Below are positions 44,360 through 55,070 of a stretch of 64,000 nucleotides of DNA, one piece after another. Both the position numbers and the translations under genes were made by a program. The notes under the pieces are model-generated. The model did no database searches. It was not told the DNA's origin and saw only the letters and a list, made by a program, of their open reading frames with translations. This DNA comes from Allomesorhizobium camelthorni. Lineage in GTDB: Bacteria > Pseudomonadota > Alphaproteobacteria > Rhizobiales > Rhizobiaceae. The stretch is taken from NCBI RefSeq assembly GCF_011045125.1, contig NZ_JAAKZF010000003.1:186001-250000 (forward strand). Direction: 5' to 3'. Position 1 is the stretch's first letter. Each line of letters opens with the position of its first letter.

Positions 44360-46112
44360 AGGTCTGCGGCACGTAATTGAGCTGTGCCGAGTGGAAGCGG
44401 CAATCGGCTGGAGGGCGGGCTACCCTCCAGCCGTCAGCAACTCCTTTGGCTGGCGCTGGCAGCATCGGGAAGGCGTGGCGCAACGCGCGCTCCGCCCGGA
44501 TCAGGCGCATCTTCTCCGCGAAGATGTTCGCCGGATTGAACGATGGCGGGAACGAGCGCGGCGGGAACTCGTCGAAGGTCACCGCGAACTCGGCAACGTC
44601 GGCCATCACGCCGTACATCACCTGTACGTGATTGAGCTGCCAGTCCCAGAAGGTGTTGGACGTGATGTCGGCGCGCTCGAAGGGGTCCTGGAACAGGTTG
44701 AAGATTTTCTGCATCCTGAGATTGGTGAAGGGCTCCGCCCAGACGCCCATTGTCCCTTCCTTGCGCTGCTCCTCGAACACATACTTGTAGTCGCCCTGAC
44801 GCATGGCCACGAGTTCCATATCATCGTCGGTGTACCAGAATATGTCGCGCGCGCTCTCCACGCCATTGTTGTCGCCGACCGTGCCGGTGACCGACGTCAG
44901 AAACTCGGACTGGTCGTAGCCGTCCAGATGCACCTTGTAGTCGGTATCGTTGAGCGTCGCGCCGGCCTTCAACTGCTCGGCAATGTCCGGATTGCCGGCG
45001 ATCGTGGCGAGCGTCGGGATCCAGTCGTTATGGCTCATCAGCTCGTTGGTGACCGTGCCGGGAGCGATGTGGCCGGGCCAACGCACCAGCGCCGGCACCC
45101 GGAAGGCGCCTTCCCAGTTCGTGTTCTTCTCCGAGCGGAACGGAGTCATCGCGCCGTCCGGCCAGGTATTCATGTGCGGCCCGTTGTCGGAGCTGTAGAC
45201 CACGATGGTGTTGTCGGCGACGCCCATCTCGTCGAGCGCGTCGAGCAGCGAGCCGACCGTTTCGTCATGCTCGATCATGCCGTCGATGTATTCGCTGTCG
45301 CCGTGCTGGTAGCGGCCGCGGTGCTCCGGGCGCACATGGGTGCGCAGGTGCATGCGCGTCGAGTTGTACCAGACGAAGAACGGCTGACCGGCTTCGTTCT
45401 GGCGCTTCATGAAGTCGATTGCGGCGGCGGAGGTCTCGTCGTCGACGGTCTCCATGCGCTTCTTTGTCAGCGGCCCGGTGTCCTCGATCGTCTGCATGCC
45501 AACCTTGCCGAAGCGCGGATCGACCGTTTCGTCATCGACATCGGCGGCCTTGGTCCTGAGCACGCCGCGCGGGCCGAACTTCGCCAGGTATTCCGGGTCT
45601 TTCGGGTAATCCGGCAGCTCGGGCTCTTCCTCGGCGTTGAGATGATAGAGGTTGCCGAAGAACTCGTCGAAGCCGTTGACCGTCGGCAGCGACGGGTTGC
45701 GATCGCCGACATGGTTCTTGCCGAACTGGCCGGTGGCGTAGCCGAGGCTCTTCATCACCGTGCCGACCGTGGGATCGAGTTGGCTGATCCCCATCGGCGC
45801 GCCGGGGAAGCCGACCTTGGTCAGGCCGGTGCGCAGGCCGTGCTGGCCGGTCAGGAATGCCGCGCGGCCGGCGGTGCAGCTCTGCTCTCCGTAATAATGC
45901 AGGAAGCGGATGCCCTCCTCGGCGATGCGATCGATGTTGGGCGTGGTGTAGCCCATCAGGCCGTCGCTGTAGGCGCTGACATTGGCGACGCCGATGTCGT
46001 CGCCAAAGATGACGAGGATGTTCGGCTTCTCCTCCTGGGCGCTTGCGGCGGACGACATAGTCGTGCCCACCACCGCCAGCAGAATGGCGCCAAGTATATT
46101 GCGCATTACCAT
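44346..46112 (-). CDS. Exported sulfatase (arylsulfatase type)
   Basis: 588 residues. A signal peptide (ILGAILLAVVGTTMSSAASAQ) indicates a periplasmic enzyme. The sulfatase motif is SCTAGRAAFLTGQHGLRTGL near residue 81, with the formylglycine cysteine in C-T-A-G-R. The N-terminal metal site is ILVIFGDDIGVAN (DD), and VVYSSDNGPH lies further on (DN, second metal site). GGAGG eight bases before the ATG at 46112 supports the start. It removes sulfate esters; the natural substrate is unknown. Transport and maturase genes are not in the window. Confidence 0.88.
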   Translation of the reverse strand: MVMRNILGAILLAVVGTTMSSAASAQEEKPNILVIFGDDIGVANVSAYSDGLMGYTTPNIDRIAEEGIRFLHYYGEQSCTAGRAAFLTGQHGLRTGLTKVGFPGAPMGISQLDPTVGTVMKSLGYATGQFGKNHVGDRNPSLPTVNGFDEFFGNLYHLNAEEEPELPDYPKDPEYLAKFGPRGVLRTKAADVDDETVDPRFGKVGMQTIEDTGPLTKKRMETVDDETSAAAIDFMKRQNEAGQPFFVWYNSTRMHLRTHVRPEHRGRYQHGDSEYIDGMIEHDETVGSLLDALDEMGVADNTIVVYSSDNGPHMNTWPDGAMTPFRSEKNTNWEGAFRVPALVRWPGHIAPGTVTNELMSHNDWIPTLATIAGNPDIAEQLKAGATLNDTDYKVHLDGYDQSEFLTSVTGTVGDNNGVESARDIFWYTDDDMELVAMRQGDYKYVFEEQRKEGTMGVWAEPFTNLRMQKIFNLFQDPFERADITSNTFWDWQLNHVQVMYGVMADVAEFAVTFDEFPPRSFPPSFNPANIFAEKMRLIRAERALRHAFPMLPAPAKGVADGWRVARPPADCRFHSAQLNYVPQTFNAT

Positions 46113-46508
46113 CTGTGCCTCCATCTCTTTCAGGATTCGCCGCCGCCCATCGCTCCTGGACCTGAAGTGTGGGCCCAGTTGCCACAATCGATGATATGCC
46201 TTGCAGGGGTACTTGCAATCTGAATTCGATGCTCTTGCCCGAGCCACCGACCTGATCGCCAGCGTCCCGAGCGACACACCGGAAACCCCCGCGCCGGAAT
46301 GCATAATTTTCCCCTTCCGGTCCCATGCCGGAGATCACGGTTGCATAGCTATGGCACCCGCGGCTCGATGCCGATCCAGCGCATCGCTGGCTGCGCGGGT
46401 GCGTTCAGGACGTTTGCGGGGGACAGCTCGCTAGCCAGCGGTCTCGAACTGTGTGGTTGCGATCTTGGTCGTATGGACGGCTGTCCCGAATATTAAGGAG
46501 AACATTCG
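46113..46508. other. Gap between divergent sulfatase and hydrolase genes
   Basis: Nearly 400 bp without a recognised gene. It should contain both promoters. No distinct operator or repeat was noticed. Confidence 0.5.
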
Positions 46509-47330
46509 ATGTCGTGGAAACTCGATGAGACCGTGCAAACATCTGCGGGTACGGTGGCAGCGGGCCGACTTGGTAGCGGGCCCGCGCTCGTGCTCGCCCA
46601 CGGCTGGCCGTGGTCTTCGTTCTCATGGCATCGGATCATTCCGGACCTTGCAAGGCGGTATCGCGTCCATTGGTACGATATGCCCGGATACGGGCGATCA
46701 GCCAAAGACGCGGAGCAGCGCACGTCGCTCGACGTTCAAGGGAAAGTGTTCGCCGAGATGCTTGCGCATTGGGACCTCGACCAGCCCATGGTCGTTGCCC
46801 ACGATATGGGTGGAGCGACGACGTTGCGGGCGCATTTGCTGCATGGCTGCGACTTCGACCGGTATGTTCTGATGAATGTCGTTGCGATGCGCCCCTGGGG
46901 ATCAGAGTTCGTCGATCATGTCGGTCGCCATGTGGATGCCTTTCTAGGCCTGCCGCCGCATATCCACCGAGCGGTCGTGGAGGCCTATATCAAGGGGGCG
47001 ATCGTCAACGACATCGATACCGGAGATTTTGAAAAGCTTGTCGAGCCTTGGCTTTCCGAAGAGGGACGAGGAAGCTTCTATCGGCAATTCGCGCAAGCCG
47101 ATGAAAAATATACCGCCGAGATCGAGCCGATGTTCGGGGATATCCGCTGCCCGGTCAAAATCATCTGGGGCGAGGACGATCCCTGGATCCCGCTGGAGCG
47201 AGGCAAAGCGTTTCATTCGCTGATCCCGCAGGCCTCGTTTGAAACATTGCCTGGCGTCGGCCACTTGCCCCAGCTCGAAGCCCCGCATCTCGTTCTGAAG
47301 CGGCTGAACGCGTTTCTGGAGCGGTCCTGA
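46509..47330 (+). CDS. Alpha/beta hydrolase, haloacetate dehalogenase/epoxide hydrolase-like
   Basis: 273 residues. The fold is clear: LAHGWPWSSFSW (HGWP oxyanion motif), VVAHDMGGATTLRAHLL with an Asp nucleophile in place of Ser, and IIWGEDDPWIPLERG and GVGHLPQLEAP for acid and histidine. An Asp nucleophile points to the haloalkane or fluoroacetate dehalogenase and epoxide hydrolase group. The RHVDAFLGL cap is short. AAGGAG before the ATG supports the start. Substrate unproven. Confidence 0.85.
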   Translation: MSWKLDETVQTSAGTVAAGRLGSGPALVLAHGWPWSSFSWHRIIPDLARRYRVHWYDMPGYGRSAKDAEQRTSLDVQGKVFAEMLAHWDLDQPMVVAHDMGGATTLRAHLLHGCDFDRYVLMNVVAMRPWGSEFVDHVGRHVDAFLGLPPHIHRAVVEAYIKGAIVNDIDTGDFEKLVEPWLSEEGRGSFYRQFAQADEKYTAEIEPMFGDIRCPVKIIWGEDDPWIPLERGKAFHSLIPQASFETLPGVGHLPQLEAPHLVLKRLNAFLERS

Positions 47331-47448
47331 GCACCCGCATATCACCGCCCGGCGGAAGCGCTTGCCAAGACCCGGCCTTTCCGGTTAATTCCGCCCGCAT
47401 TCCCTGATCTTCCGCGCTTTGCTGGCGCGCCACCGGAGTGCGCACAAA

Positions 47449-47946
47449 ATGTCCCTTCCCGACAAGGCCTTTCCCGTTTCCTGGGACCAGTTTCACCGCG
47501 ACGCGCGGGCGCTTGCCTGGCGTCTCGCCGGCGCCAACGGCCAGTGGAAAGCCATCGTCTGCATCACCCGCGGCGGGCTGGTTCCCGCCGCCATCATTTC
47601 GCGCGAGCTCGGCATCCGTGTCATCGAGACGGTCTGCGTCGCGTCGTATCACGACTACACCTCGCAGGGTCAGCTCAACATCCTCAAGGAGGTCACGCCG
47701 ACGCTGGTCGAAAACGACGGCGAAGGCGTGCTGATCATCGACGACCTGACCGATACCGGAAAGACGGCGGCGATCGTCCGCGCCATGATGCCCAAGGCGC
47801 ATTTCGCCACCGTTTATGCAAAACCCAAGGGTCGGCCGCTGGTCGACACGTTCGTTACCGAAGTGTCGCAGGACACCTGGATCTACTTCCCCTGGGACAT
47901 GGGCTTCACCTATCAGAAGCCGATCGCCGACGACCACGCCGGCTGA
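47449..47946 (+). CDS. gpt: Xanthine phosphoribosyltransferase
   Basis: 165 residues. It salvages xanthine and guanine to XMP and GMP using PRPP. The PRPP-binding motif is [18 protein letters not shown] near 97-114, and [21 protein letters not shown] near 36-56 is the family N-terminal motif. The end IYFPWDMG is typical. Length matches Gpt. Confidence 0.92.
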   Translation: MSLPDKAFPVSWDQFHRDARALAWRLAGANGQWKAIVCITRGGLVPAAIISRELGIRVIETVCVASYHDYTSQGQLNILKEVTPTLVENDGEGVLIIDDLTDTGKTAAIVRAMMPKAHFATVYAKPKGRPLVDTFVTEVSQDTWIYFPWDMGFTYQKPIADDHAG

Positions 47947-48106
47947 ACCGCCCCCCAAACACCATCGCCGCGCGCGAAAATGCGGCTTTTTGCCCGCCGA
48001 TGCAGCCTTTCGGCGTCTGGATGGTTTATTTTTCACTACTAATACACATATTTAGCCGTAATATTCTTGAGACGGCAAACGAATCGGACTGGGACCCGGC
48101 GCCTCG

Positions 48107-48598
48107 ATGTTCATCAGTCACCAAAAGCGGAACCACCTCGCGGAAAGGATAAGACGCCTGTTCGGCGCCATGCCTTGCCGTGTGCAGGTGGCCGCGCTGC
48201 CGTGGCGCAGGACCGCCCAGGGCGTCGAGGTCATGCTCATCACCAGCCGCGACACCGGCCGCTGGGTCATTCCGAAAGGCTGGCCCGAAGGCCAGGAGGA
48301 TCTGTACGAGGCGGCCGCCCGCGAGGCGGCCGAGGAAGCCGGCCTTTCCGGCTCGGTCTCGCGCTTCGAGATCGGCCGCTACTATTACGGCAAACGCCAG
48401 CCCTCCGGCATGGAGGCGCGCTGCGAGGTTCTGGTCTTCCCGATGGAGATCGACCAGGTCGCCGAAAAATGGCCCGAGCGGAAGAAGCGCAAGCGCAAGT
48501 GGTTTTCGCCTCAGGCTGCCGCGGCAGTGGTGCGCGAACGCGACCTTGGCGAACTGATTTCCGCGTTCGGCGTTAATCCACGGGAATCTGCTGCCTGA
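48107..48598 (+). CDS. Nudix hydrolase
   Basis: 163 residues. The Nudix box runs from GWPEGQEDLYEAAAREAAEE into AGLSG, with the REAAEEAG metal-binding core near 70-77. WVIPKG just before it fits NudI/DIPP-type diphosphatases (AP4A or diphosphoinositol). The lysine/arginine patch RKKRKRKWFS near 125 is unusual. Substrate unknown. Confidence 0.88.
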   Translation: MFISHQKRNHLAERIRRLFGAMPCRVQVAALPWRRTAQGVEVMLITSRDTGRWVIPKGWPEGQEDLYEAAAREAAEEAGLSGSVSRFEIGRYYYGKRQPSGMEARCEVLVFPMEIDQVAEKWPERKKRKRKWFSPQAAAAVVRERDLGELISAFGVNPRESAA

Positions 48599-48700
48599 AC
48601 AGGCTCGTCCGTACCTTCCGACTTGTCCGCAGCCAGACCTTTCCCCTAGCTAGAGCGCGCGGGATCGCCGTGCCGCGTGTTTGAATCGTCAGGACGGGTC

Positions 48701-50254
48701 ATGGCCGACATAACAGCAGCAAGCCGCAAGGCGACCCTCGACAAGGATCTGGATAAGCTCAGCCATGTCGAGGAAGCCGCGACCTTCGTGGCGCGCGGCC
48801 TCGTCGCGCCCGGCCTCGCGCTGCTGTTCATGGCCGCCGTGGCGGCCGCGGCCGCCATATATGCCTTCGACGAGCCGCGCGCGATCTTCATCGTCGCCGC
48901 GGCGGCGATCGGCGCCTATATGGCGCTCAACATCGGCGCCAACGACGTCGCCAACAATGTCGGCCCGGCGGTCGGCGCGAAGGCGCTCACCATGACCGGC
49001 GCGCTGGTCATCGCGGCGATCTTCGAGATCGCCGGCGCCCTGATCGCCGGCGGCGACGTTGTCGAAACCATTTCCAAGGGCATCATCGACCCTGCGGCCG
49101 CCGCCGGTCCGACCGCCTTCATGCGCCTGATGCTGGCCGCGCTGATCTCGTCGGCGCTCTGGGTCCATATCGCGACCTGGATCGGCGCTCCGGTCTCGAC
49201 CACCCATGCTATCGTCGGCGGTGTCTTCGGGGCCGGCATCGCAGCGGCAGGGCTGGCCTCGGTCAACTGGCCGGTAATGGGCGCCATTGCGGCAAGCTGG
49301 GTGATCTCGCCCGTCCTCGGCGGCCTGGTGGCGGCTCTCTTCCTCGCCTTCATCAAGTCCGCCATCATCTACCAGGACGACAAGATTTCGGCCGCCCGGC
49401 GCTGGGTGCCGCTGCTCATCGGCGTGATGGCCGGCTCCTTCGCGGCCTATCTCTGCACCAAAGGGCTGGGCCGCATCCTCGACATCTCCGCCTACGATCT
49501 GGCGGCCGTCGGCATTTTAAGCTTCGCGCTGTTCTGGGGACTCTCGCAATATTACGTGAACCGCGCATCGGTCGGCATGGAAAACCGCAACCAGTCGCTA
49601 CGCAAGCTGTTCAGGCTGCCGCTGATCGTCTCGGCGGCCCTGCTTTCGTTCGCGCATGGCGCCAATGACGTGGCCAATGCGGTCGGCCCGCTCGCCGCGA
49701 TCGTGCACACGGCTCATTCCGGCACGATTTCCGGCAGCGTCGAAATCCCGCTATGGGTGATGGTCATCGGCGCGCTCGGCATCTCTTTCGGCCTGCTGCT
49801 GTTCGGCCCAAAACTCATCCGCATGGTCGGCGAGCAGATCACCAAGCTTAATCCGATGCGGGCCTTCTGCGTAGCGCTTTCGGCGGCGCTCACCGTCATC
49901 GTCGCCTCCTGGTTCGGCCTGCCAGTCAGTTCCACCCATATCGCCGTCGGCGCGGTATTCGGCGTCGGCTTCTTCCGCGAATGGTACACGGCCAAGTCGC
50001 GGCGCAGGCAGGCTTATATGGAACGCAAGAACCAGCGCTGGGTCGCCGAGCGGCGATCGGACGGCGGCGAGAAAAGGATCGTCGGCAAGGCGCGCGAAAT
50101 ACACAGCAAGGCCTCGCGCGAGGAAATCGCCCGCCGCAAGCTGGTGCGCCGCGCCCACGTCACCACCATCGTCGCCGCCTGGGTCACCACCGTGCCCGCC
50201 GCAGCCCTTCTGGCCGCGGGCGTTTTCCTCGGTCTCGGCCTGCTCGGCCGCTGA
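48701..50254 (+). CDS. pit: Inorganic phosphate transporter Pit family
   Basis: 517 residues with about ten membrane segments in two repeats. Each repeat has the Pit signature GANDVANNVGPAVGAKAL (near residues 85-102) and GANDVANAVGPLAAIV (near 318-333). A hydrophilic loop lies between. It takes up phosphate, probably as a metal-phosphate symporter. ATG at 48701 with AGGAC upstream. N-terminal cytosolic extension of about 40 residues. Confidence 0.9.
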   Translation: MADITAASRKATLDKDLDKLSHVEEAATFVARGLVAPGLALLFMAAVAAAAAIYAFDEPRAIFIVAAAAIGAYMALNIGANDVANNVGPAVGAKALTMTGALVIAAIFEIAGALIAGGDVVETISKGIIDPAAAAGPTAFMRLMLAALISSALWVHIATWIGAPVSTTHAIVGGVFGAGIAAAGLASVNWPVMGAIAASWVISPVLGGLVAALFLAFIKSAIIYQDDKISAARRWVPLLIGVMAGSFAAYLCTKGLGRILDISAYDLAAVGILSFALFWGLSQYYVNRASVGMENRNQSLRKLFRLPLIVSAALLSFAHGANDVANAVGPLAAIVHTAHSGTISGSVEIPLWVMVIGALGISFGLLLFGPKLIRMVGEQITKLNPMRAFCVALSAALTVIVASWFGLPVSSTHIAVGAVFGVGFFREWYTAKSRRRQAYMERKNQRWVAERRSDGGEKRIVGKAREIHSKASREEIARRKLVRRAHVTTIVAAWVTTVPAAALLAAGVFLGLGLLGR

Positions 50255-50547
50255 CCGGCGCTCGGCGCTGATTTTTCTCCCCGCTATCCACATTCACGGC
50301 CCACAACATGTTGGGGTCATAAAACTTACAGAAACGAACCCTTGACGGGCGAAAGCGAGTCGCCTTTTATGGGTCATGCGCTCCGAGTATGAGGCGCGGC
50401 CGGCGGTGACAGCACCGGTCTTTTTCCCGGATTTCCCATGCGTTCTGGCGGACCGGCCCGTTTCGGCGGCGGGTCGACGCACGGGATTTCTGCGGGCGTT
50501 TTTCGCGTCTGGCATAAAATTGTGACACTGGAATAAATCGTCTGTTA

Positions 50548-50563
50548 ACACTATATTTAGCGT
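50548..50563. promoter_or_regulatory. Possible NrdR box 1
   Basis: ACACTATATTTAGCGT partly matches the NrdR consensus ACACTATATATTGTGT. It is about 270 bases before the nrdJ start. Confidence 0.35.
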
Positions 50564-50797
50564 TTGCAGCGATGCTTGAACACCAGATAGAGTGAAGCTT
50601 CCCAATTGGGAGACTCACGATCAGGCATCGAAGAAAGCGCTGCGGTTTTCGCCGGAGGGGAACCGCCGGCCGCCGGAATCGGCGGGAAAGCGGTTGCGGC
50701 GGAGATTGAAGAGTTGGGGGACGCCGGCCCGGACAAAGGCCGGCATTTGAAGGACACGCACCTTCATGCGGATATCACGAGGGTATCCGGTGGATAG

Positions 50798-50813
50798 GTG
50801 CTATATATAGGGA
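50798..50813. promoter_or_regulatory. Possible NrdR box 2
   Basis: GTGCTATATATAGGGA matches the AT-rich core of an NrdR box (CTATATATAG) with weaker flanks. It lies 15 bases before the nrdJ ATG, so repression would be possible. NrdR sites usually pair closely; these two are far apart. Confidence 0.35.
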
Positions 50814-50828
50814 CTGAAGGGCAGACCA

Positions 50829-53800
50829 ATGCGCATCGAGCGGCGTTTCACCAGACAAGGGCAATCGGCTTATGCGGAGATCGAATTCCGCAAGGCGCTC
50901 TCCGAGATCAGGAACCCGGACGGCTCGGTCGTCTTCCGCCTCGACAATATCGACGTGCCGGCGCAGTTCTCCCAGGTCGCCGCCGACATCCTCGCCCAGA
51001 AATATTTCCGCAAGGCCGGCGTGCCGGCGCGCCTGAAGAAGGTCGAGGAGACCGGCGTGCCCTCCTTCCTGTGGCGCTCCGTGCCCGACGAGGCAGCCCT
51101 CGCCGAACTGCCCGAGAAGGAACGCTACGGCTCCGAGACCGACGCCCGCCAGGTTTTCGACCGCCTCGCCGGCACCTGGACCTATTGGGGCTGGAAGGGC
51201 GGCTATTTCGCTTCCGAGGAAGACGCCCGCGCCTTCAAGGACGAACTGTCCTACATGCTCGCCACCCAGCGTGTCGCTCCGAATTCGCCGCAGTGGTTCA
51301 ACACCGGCTTGCACTGGGCCTATGGCATTGACGGCCCCGGCCAGGGCCATTTCTACGTCGACCCGTTCACCGGCAAGCTCACCAAGTCGAAATCCGCCTA
51401 CGAGCACCCGCAGCCGCATGCCTGCTTCATCCAGTCGGTCGCCGACGATCTCGTCAACGAAGGCGGCATCATGGATCTGTGGGTGCGCGAGGCGCGCCTG
51501 TTCAAATACGGCTCCGGCACCGGCTCGAATTTTTCGTACCTTCGCGGCGAAGGCGAAAAGCTCTCCGGCGGCGGCCGCTCCTCCGGCCTGATGAGTTTCC
51601 TCAAGATCGGCGACCGCGCCGCCGGCGCGATCAAGTCGGGCGGCACCACGCGCCGCGCCGCCAAGATGGTGGTGGTCGATGCCGACCACCCCGACATCGA
51701 GGCGTATATCGACTGGAAGGTCAACGAGGAACAGAAGGTCGCCTCGCTGGTCACCGGCTCGAAGATCGTCAAGCAGCACCTCGCCCGCATCATGGCGGCC
51801 TGCATCAATTGCGAGGCCGACAATGGCGACTGCTTCGACCCGCTGAAGAACCCGGCGCTGAAGCGCGAGATCAAGGCGGCGAAGAAGAATTCGGTGCCGG
51901 AGAACTACGTCAAGCGTGTCATCCAGTTCGCCAAGCAGGGCTACACCTCGATCGACTTCAAGACCTACGACACCGATTGGGATTCGGAGGCCTACCTCAC
52001 GGTTTCGGGCCAGAACTCCAACAATTCCGTCTCACTGAAGGACGATTTCCTGCGCGCGGTCGAAAACGACGGCGACTGGAACCTGACCGCCCGCAAGGAC
52101 GGAAAGGTCATGAAGACGCTGAAGGCGCGCGATCTCTGGGAAAAGATCGGTCACGCCGCCTGGGCGTCCGCCGATCCTGGCCTGCACTTCAACACCACGA
52201 TGAACGATTGGCACACCTGCGCGTCTGCCGGCGCGATCCGCGCGTCCAACCCGTGCTCGGAATACATGTTCCTCGACGACACGGCCTGCAATCTCGCCTC
52301 GATCAACCTGCTGCCCTACCGCAATGCCGACGGCAATATCGACATCGCCGCCTACGAGCACACGGTGCGGCTCTGGACCATCGTGCTCGAAATCTCGGTC
52401 ATGATGGCGCAGTTTCCGTCCAAGGAGATTGCCAAGCTCTCCTACGAATACCGCACGCTGGGTCTCGGCTACGCCAATATTGGCGGCCTGCTGATGACCT
52501 CCGGCATTCCCTATGATTCGGCCGAGGGCCGGGCCATCGGCGGCGCGCTCACCGCCATCATGACCGGAATCGCCTATGCCACCTCCGCCGAAATGGCGTC
52601 GGAGCTCGGCGCATTCCCGGATTACGATCGCAACGCGACCAACATGCTGCGCGTCATGCGCAACCACCGCCGCGCCGCCTATGGCGACCGCGACGGCTAT
52701 GAAAAGCTGTCGGTCAATCCGGTGCCGCTGGTCGCTTCCGACTGCCCGCAGGCCGAGCTCATCAGCCACGCCCGCGCCGCCTGGGACCGCGCCATCGAAC
52801 TCGGCGAGGAGCACGGCTACCGCAACGCGCAGGCGACCGTGATTGCGCCGACCGGCACGATCGGCCTGGTCATGGATTGCGACACCACCGGCATCGAGCC
52901 CGACTTCGCGCTGGTGAAGTTCAAGAAGCTCGCTGGCGGCGGCTACTTCAAGATCATCAATCGCGCCGTACCCGAAGCCTTGCGCACGCTGGGCTACACC
53001 GAAGCGCAGATCGCCGAGATCGAAGCTTATGCGGTCGGCCACGGCAATCTCAACCAGGCCCCCGGCATCAATCCCGGCTCGCTCAAGGCAAAAGGCTTCA
53101 CCGACGAGAAGATCGCCGCCGTCAACGCCGCGCTCGGCCAGGCCTTCGACATCAAATTCGTCTTCAACCAGTGGACGCTCGGCGCCGACTGGGTGAAGGA
53201 GACTTTTGGGTTCACCGACGAGCAGCTCAACGATTTCTCCTTCGAGATTCTTCCTGCCATCGGCTTCTCGCGCAAGGAGATCGAGGCCGCCAACATCCAC
53301 ATTTGCGGCGCGATGACCCTGGAGGGCGCGCCCTTCCTGAAGGACGAGCATCTGCCGGTGTTCGACTGCGCCAATCCCTGCGGCAAGATCGGCAAGCGCT
53401 ATCTCTCGGTCGAGAGCCACATCAAGATGATGGCCGCGGCCCAGCCCTTCATCTCCGGCGCGATCTCGAAAACCATCAACATGCCCAACGAGGCGACGGT
53501 CGAGGATTGCAAGAACGCCTACATGCTGTCGTGGAAGCTGGCGCTGAAGGCCAACGCGCTCTACCGCGACGGCTCGAAGCTCTCGCAGCCGCTCAACGCC
53601 TCGCTGATCGCCGATGACGAGGAGGATGAGGATGATGCGGTCGAGGCGCTGATCGCCGCCCCCGCCGCCGCGCGCGCCGCGCAGGTCACCGAAAAGATCG
53701 TCGAGCGCGTGGTCGAGCGCCTCTACCGCGACCGCGAGAAACTGCCGAACCGCCGCAAGGGCTACACCCAGAAGGCGGTGATCGGCGGCCACAAGGTCTA

Positions 53801-54650
53801 CCTGCGCACCGGCGAGTTCGACGACGGCCGCCTCGGCGAGATCTTCATCGACATGCACAAGGAGGGTGCCGCCTTCCGGGCGATGATGAACAATTTCGCC
53901 ATCGCCATCTCGATCGGCCTGCAGTACGGCGTGCCGCTCGACGAATATGTCGACGCCTTCACCTTCACCAAGTTCGAGCCGGCCGGCATAGTCCAGGGCA
54001 ATGACGCGATCAAGAACGCCACGTCGATCCTCGACTATGTGTTCCGCGAGCTCGCCGTGTCCTACCTCGACCGCCACGATCTCGCCCATGTCGACCAGTC
54101 CGATTTCGACAAGACGGCGCTCGGACGCGGCATTTCGGAAGGCCGGGCCCTGCCCTTCTCCAAGGGCCTGACCCGCGGAGCCTCGCCGCTCAAGGTCGTC
54201 TCCGGCCAGGGCGTTTCGGGTCCCGACCCGAAGGGTTTTGCCGGCGGCCAGGCCGGTTCGGGAACCGGGCAGCCGGCGCGCTCGGCCCCGGTCGCCTTCT
54301 CCGGCTCCAATGTGCGGGCGCTGTCCTCGGCCTCGGCCAATGCCGGCCTGGCGGCCAAACCAACTCTGGTCACCGAAGGGGCGACGGCCTTCAAGCGCGA
54401 CTATGAGGAGCGCGCGCGCGAACTGACGCAGGAAGCGCTGGAGGACGAAGCCTCCGCCTCGGCCCTGTTCACCGACGAGGCCGCCGAAGCCGCCGCCGAG
54501 GCGAAAAAACTCGCCTCCCAGCGCCGCCAGCAATCGCTGATGCAGGGCTACACCGGCAACGAATGCTCCGAGTGCCACAATTTCACGATGGTGCGGAATG
54601 GGACTTGTGAGAAATGCGACACTTGTGGGGCGACGTCAGGGTGTAGTTGA
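50829..54650 (+). CDS. nrdJ: Adenosylcobalamin-dependent (class II) ribonucleotide reductase
   Basis: 1273 residues. It makes deoxyribonucleotides from ribonucleoside triphosphates or diphosphates using AdoCbl. Diagnostic stretches are [38 protein letters not shown] (active-site Cys), [25 protein letters not shown] and the second half [24 protein letters not shown]. The C-terminus ends with a metal- or redox-type cysteine tail ([24 protein letters not shown]). Upstream GAAGGG precedes the ATG. It depends on the cobalamin genes at the left of this window. The downstream stretch seems to be a decayed duplicate of its end. Confidence 0.95.
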   Translation: MRIERRFTRQGQSAYAEIEFRKALSEIRNPDGSVVFRLDNIDVPAQFSQVAADILAQKYFRKAGVPARLKKVEETGVPSFLWRSVPDEAALAELPEKERYGSETDARQVFDRLAGTWTYWGWKGGYFASEEDARAFKDELSYMLATQRVAPNSPQWFNTGLHWAYGIDGPGQGHFYVDPFTGKLTKSKSAYEHPQPHACFIQSVADDLVNEGGIMDLWVREARLFKYGSGTGSNFSYLRGEGEKLSGGGRSSGLMSFLKIGDRAAGAIKSGGTTRRAAKMVVVDADHPDIEAYIDWKVNEEQKVASLVTGSKIVKQHLARIMAACINCEADNGDCFDPLKNPALKREIKAAKKNSVPENYVKRVIQFAKQGYTSIDFKTYDTDWDSEAYLTVSGQNSNNSVSLKDDFLRAVENDGDWNLTARKDGKVMKTLKARDLWEKIGHAAWASADPGLHFNTTMNDWHTCASAGAIRASNPCSEYMFLDDTACNLASINLLPYRNADGNIDIAAYEHTVRLWTIVLEISVMMAQFPSKEIAKLSYEYRTLGLGYANIGGLLMTSGIPYDSAEGRAIGGALTAIMTGIAYATSAEMASELGAFPDYDRNATNMLRVMRNHRRAAYGDRDGYEKLSVNPVPLVASDCPQAELISHARAAWDRAIELGEEHGYRNAQATVIAPTGTIGLVMDCDTTGIEPDFALVKFKKLAGGGYFKIINRAVPEALRTLGYTEAQIAEIEAYAVGHGNLNQAPGINPGSLKAKGFTDEKIAAVNAALGQAFDIKFVFNQWTLGADWVKETFGFTDEQLNDFSFEILPAIGFSRKEIEAANIHICGAMTLEGAPFLKDEHLPVFDCANPCGKIGKRYLSVESHIKMMAAAQPFISGAISKTINMPNEATVEDCKNAYMLSWKLALKANALYRDGSKLSQPLNASLIADDEEDEDDAVEALIAAPAAARAAQVTEKIVERVVERLYRDREKLPNRRKGYTQKAVIGGHKVYLRTGEFDDGRLGEIFIDMHKEGAAFRAMMNNFAIAISIGLQYGVPLDEYVDAFTFTKFEPAGIVQGNDAIKNATSILDYVFRELAVSYLDRHDLAHVDQSDFDKTALGRGISEGRALPFSKGLTRGASPLKVVSGQGVSGPDPKGFAGGQAGSGTGQPARSAPVAFSGSNVRALSSASANAGLAAKPTLVTEGATAFKRDYEERARELTQEALEDEASASALFTDEAAEAAAEAKKLASQRRQQSLMQGYTGNECSECHNFTMVRNGTCEKCDTCGATSGCS

Positions 54651-54719
54651 GGAGTGTAAACCAGCTGGTGGGAGACCCAAAGTTCTGTACTTAGGAGCCA
54701 AAGTTCCGTCCTGCGCGTA

Positions 54720-54785
54720 ATGAAAACAGGCACTTGCAAGGAATGCGCGGTCTGCGGAACAACGACGGAAACTGGAAAATCGTGA
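54720..54785 (+). pseudogene. Duplicate NrdJ-type cysteine-tail fragment
   Basis: The frame reads MKTGTCKECAVCGTTTETGK and a stop. The GTC-x2-C-x2-C-G spacing matches the end of NrdJ ([10 protein letters not shown]). It lies 70 bases after the nrdJ stop and has no known separate function. It is probably a leftover of a second or replaced nrdJ 3' end, perhaps from a recombination at the island edge. Confidence 0.45.
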
Positions 54786-54856
54786 ACTGGATACGAAGGC
54801 GAACCAGGTTTGTCCTCCTGCAGCCTGAAATGTTCGCAAACGCAGGCATCCGATGT

Positions 54857-55070
54857 CCCAACATCTTGAGTTGGGAAAAACCTTAGAAATCCAGGCACTT
54901 CGGTGCCCGGGTTTCTTCCCGATCGGCGATGCCTCGGTGGCTGGCTGTCACTGGGCTCATAGTTTGACCTAAACGACCCAAAGATCGCCTCAACGGGACG
55001 CAACAGTCCGCCTCAAGCTGGCGAAGCCAGCATAACAGGCAAAATTCCGGGCACTTCGGTGCCCGGAATT
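54857..55070. repeat. Stem-loops of the island edge, including two CTTCGG hairpins
   Basis: GAAATCCAGGCA-CTTCGG-TGCCCGGGTTTC (54886-54915) and AATTCCGGGCA-CTTCGG-TGCCCGGAATT (55043-55070, perfect 11-bp stem) share the GGCACTTCGGTGCC core and a UUCG-type loop. Other hairpins are at 54857-54875 and 55017-55031. The second CTTCGG hairpin covers the first GTG codon of the Cap5 frame. Confidence 0.7.

Larger units (their letters stand above)
50255..50828. other. Long leader region of nrdJ
   Basis: Nearly 575 bases without a gene. It holds a TTGACG (50342) that could be a -35 hexamer, two AT-rich boxes (see below), and a GC-rich repeat stretch (50640-50760) that could fold. No cobalamin riboswitch core (B12 box) was recognised. 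Confidence 0.55.

Noticed and set aside
44391-46223. 610-codon frame antisense to the sulfatase gene
   Set aside because: Composition of a reverse-strand shadow; no motif.
50255-50828. Cobalamin riboswitch upstream of nrdJ
   Set aside because: I could not find the B12 box or the conserved core; no structural support beyond GC-rich stems.
52032-54578. 848-codon frame antisense to nrdJ
   Set aside because: Shadow of a long gene with strong codon bias; nrdJ is certain.
54857-54880. Rho-independent terminator of nrdJ
   Set aside because: The CCCAA/TTGGG stem is followed by A residues on the plus strand, so it is not a T-tract terminator for nrdJ.
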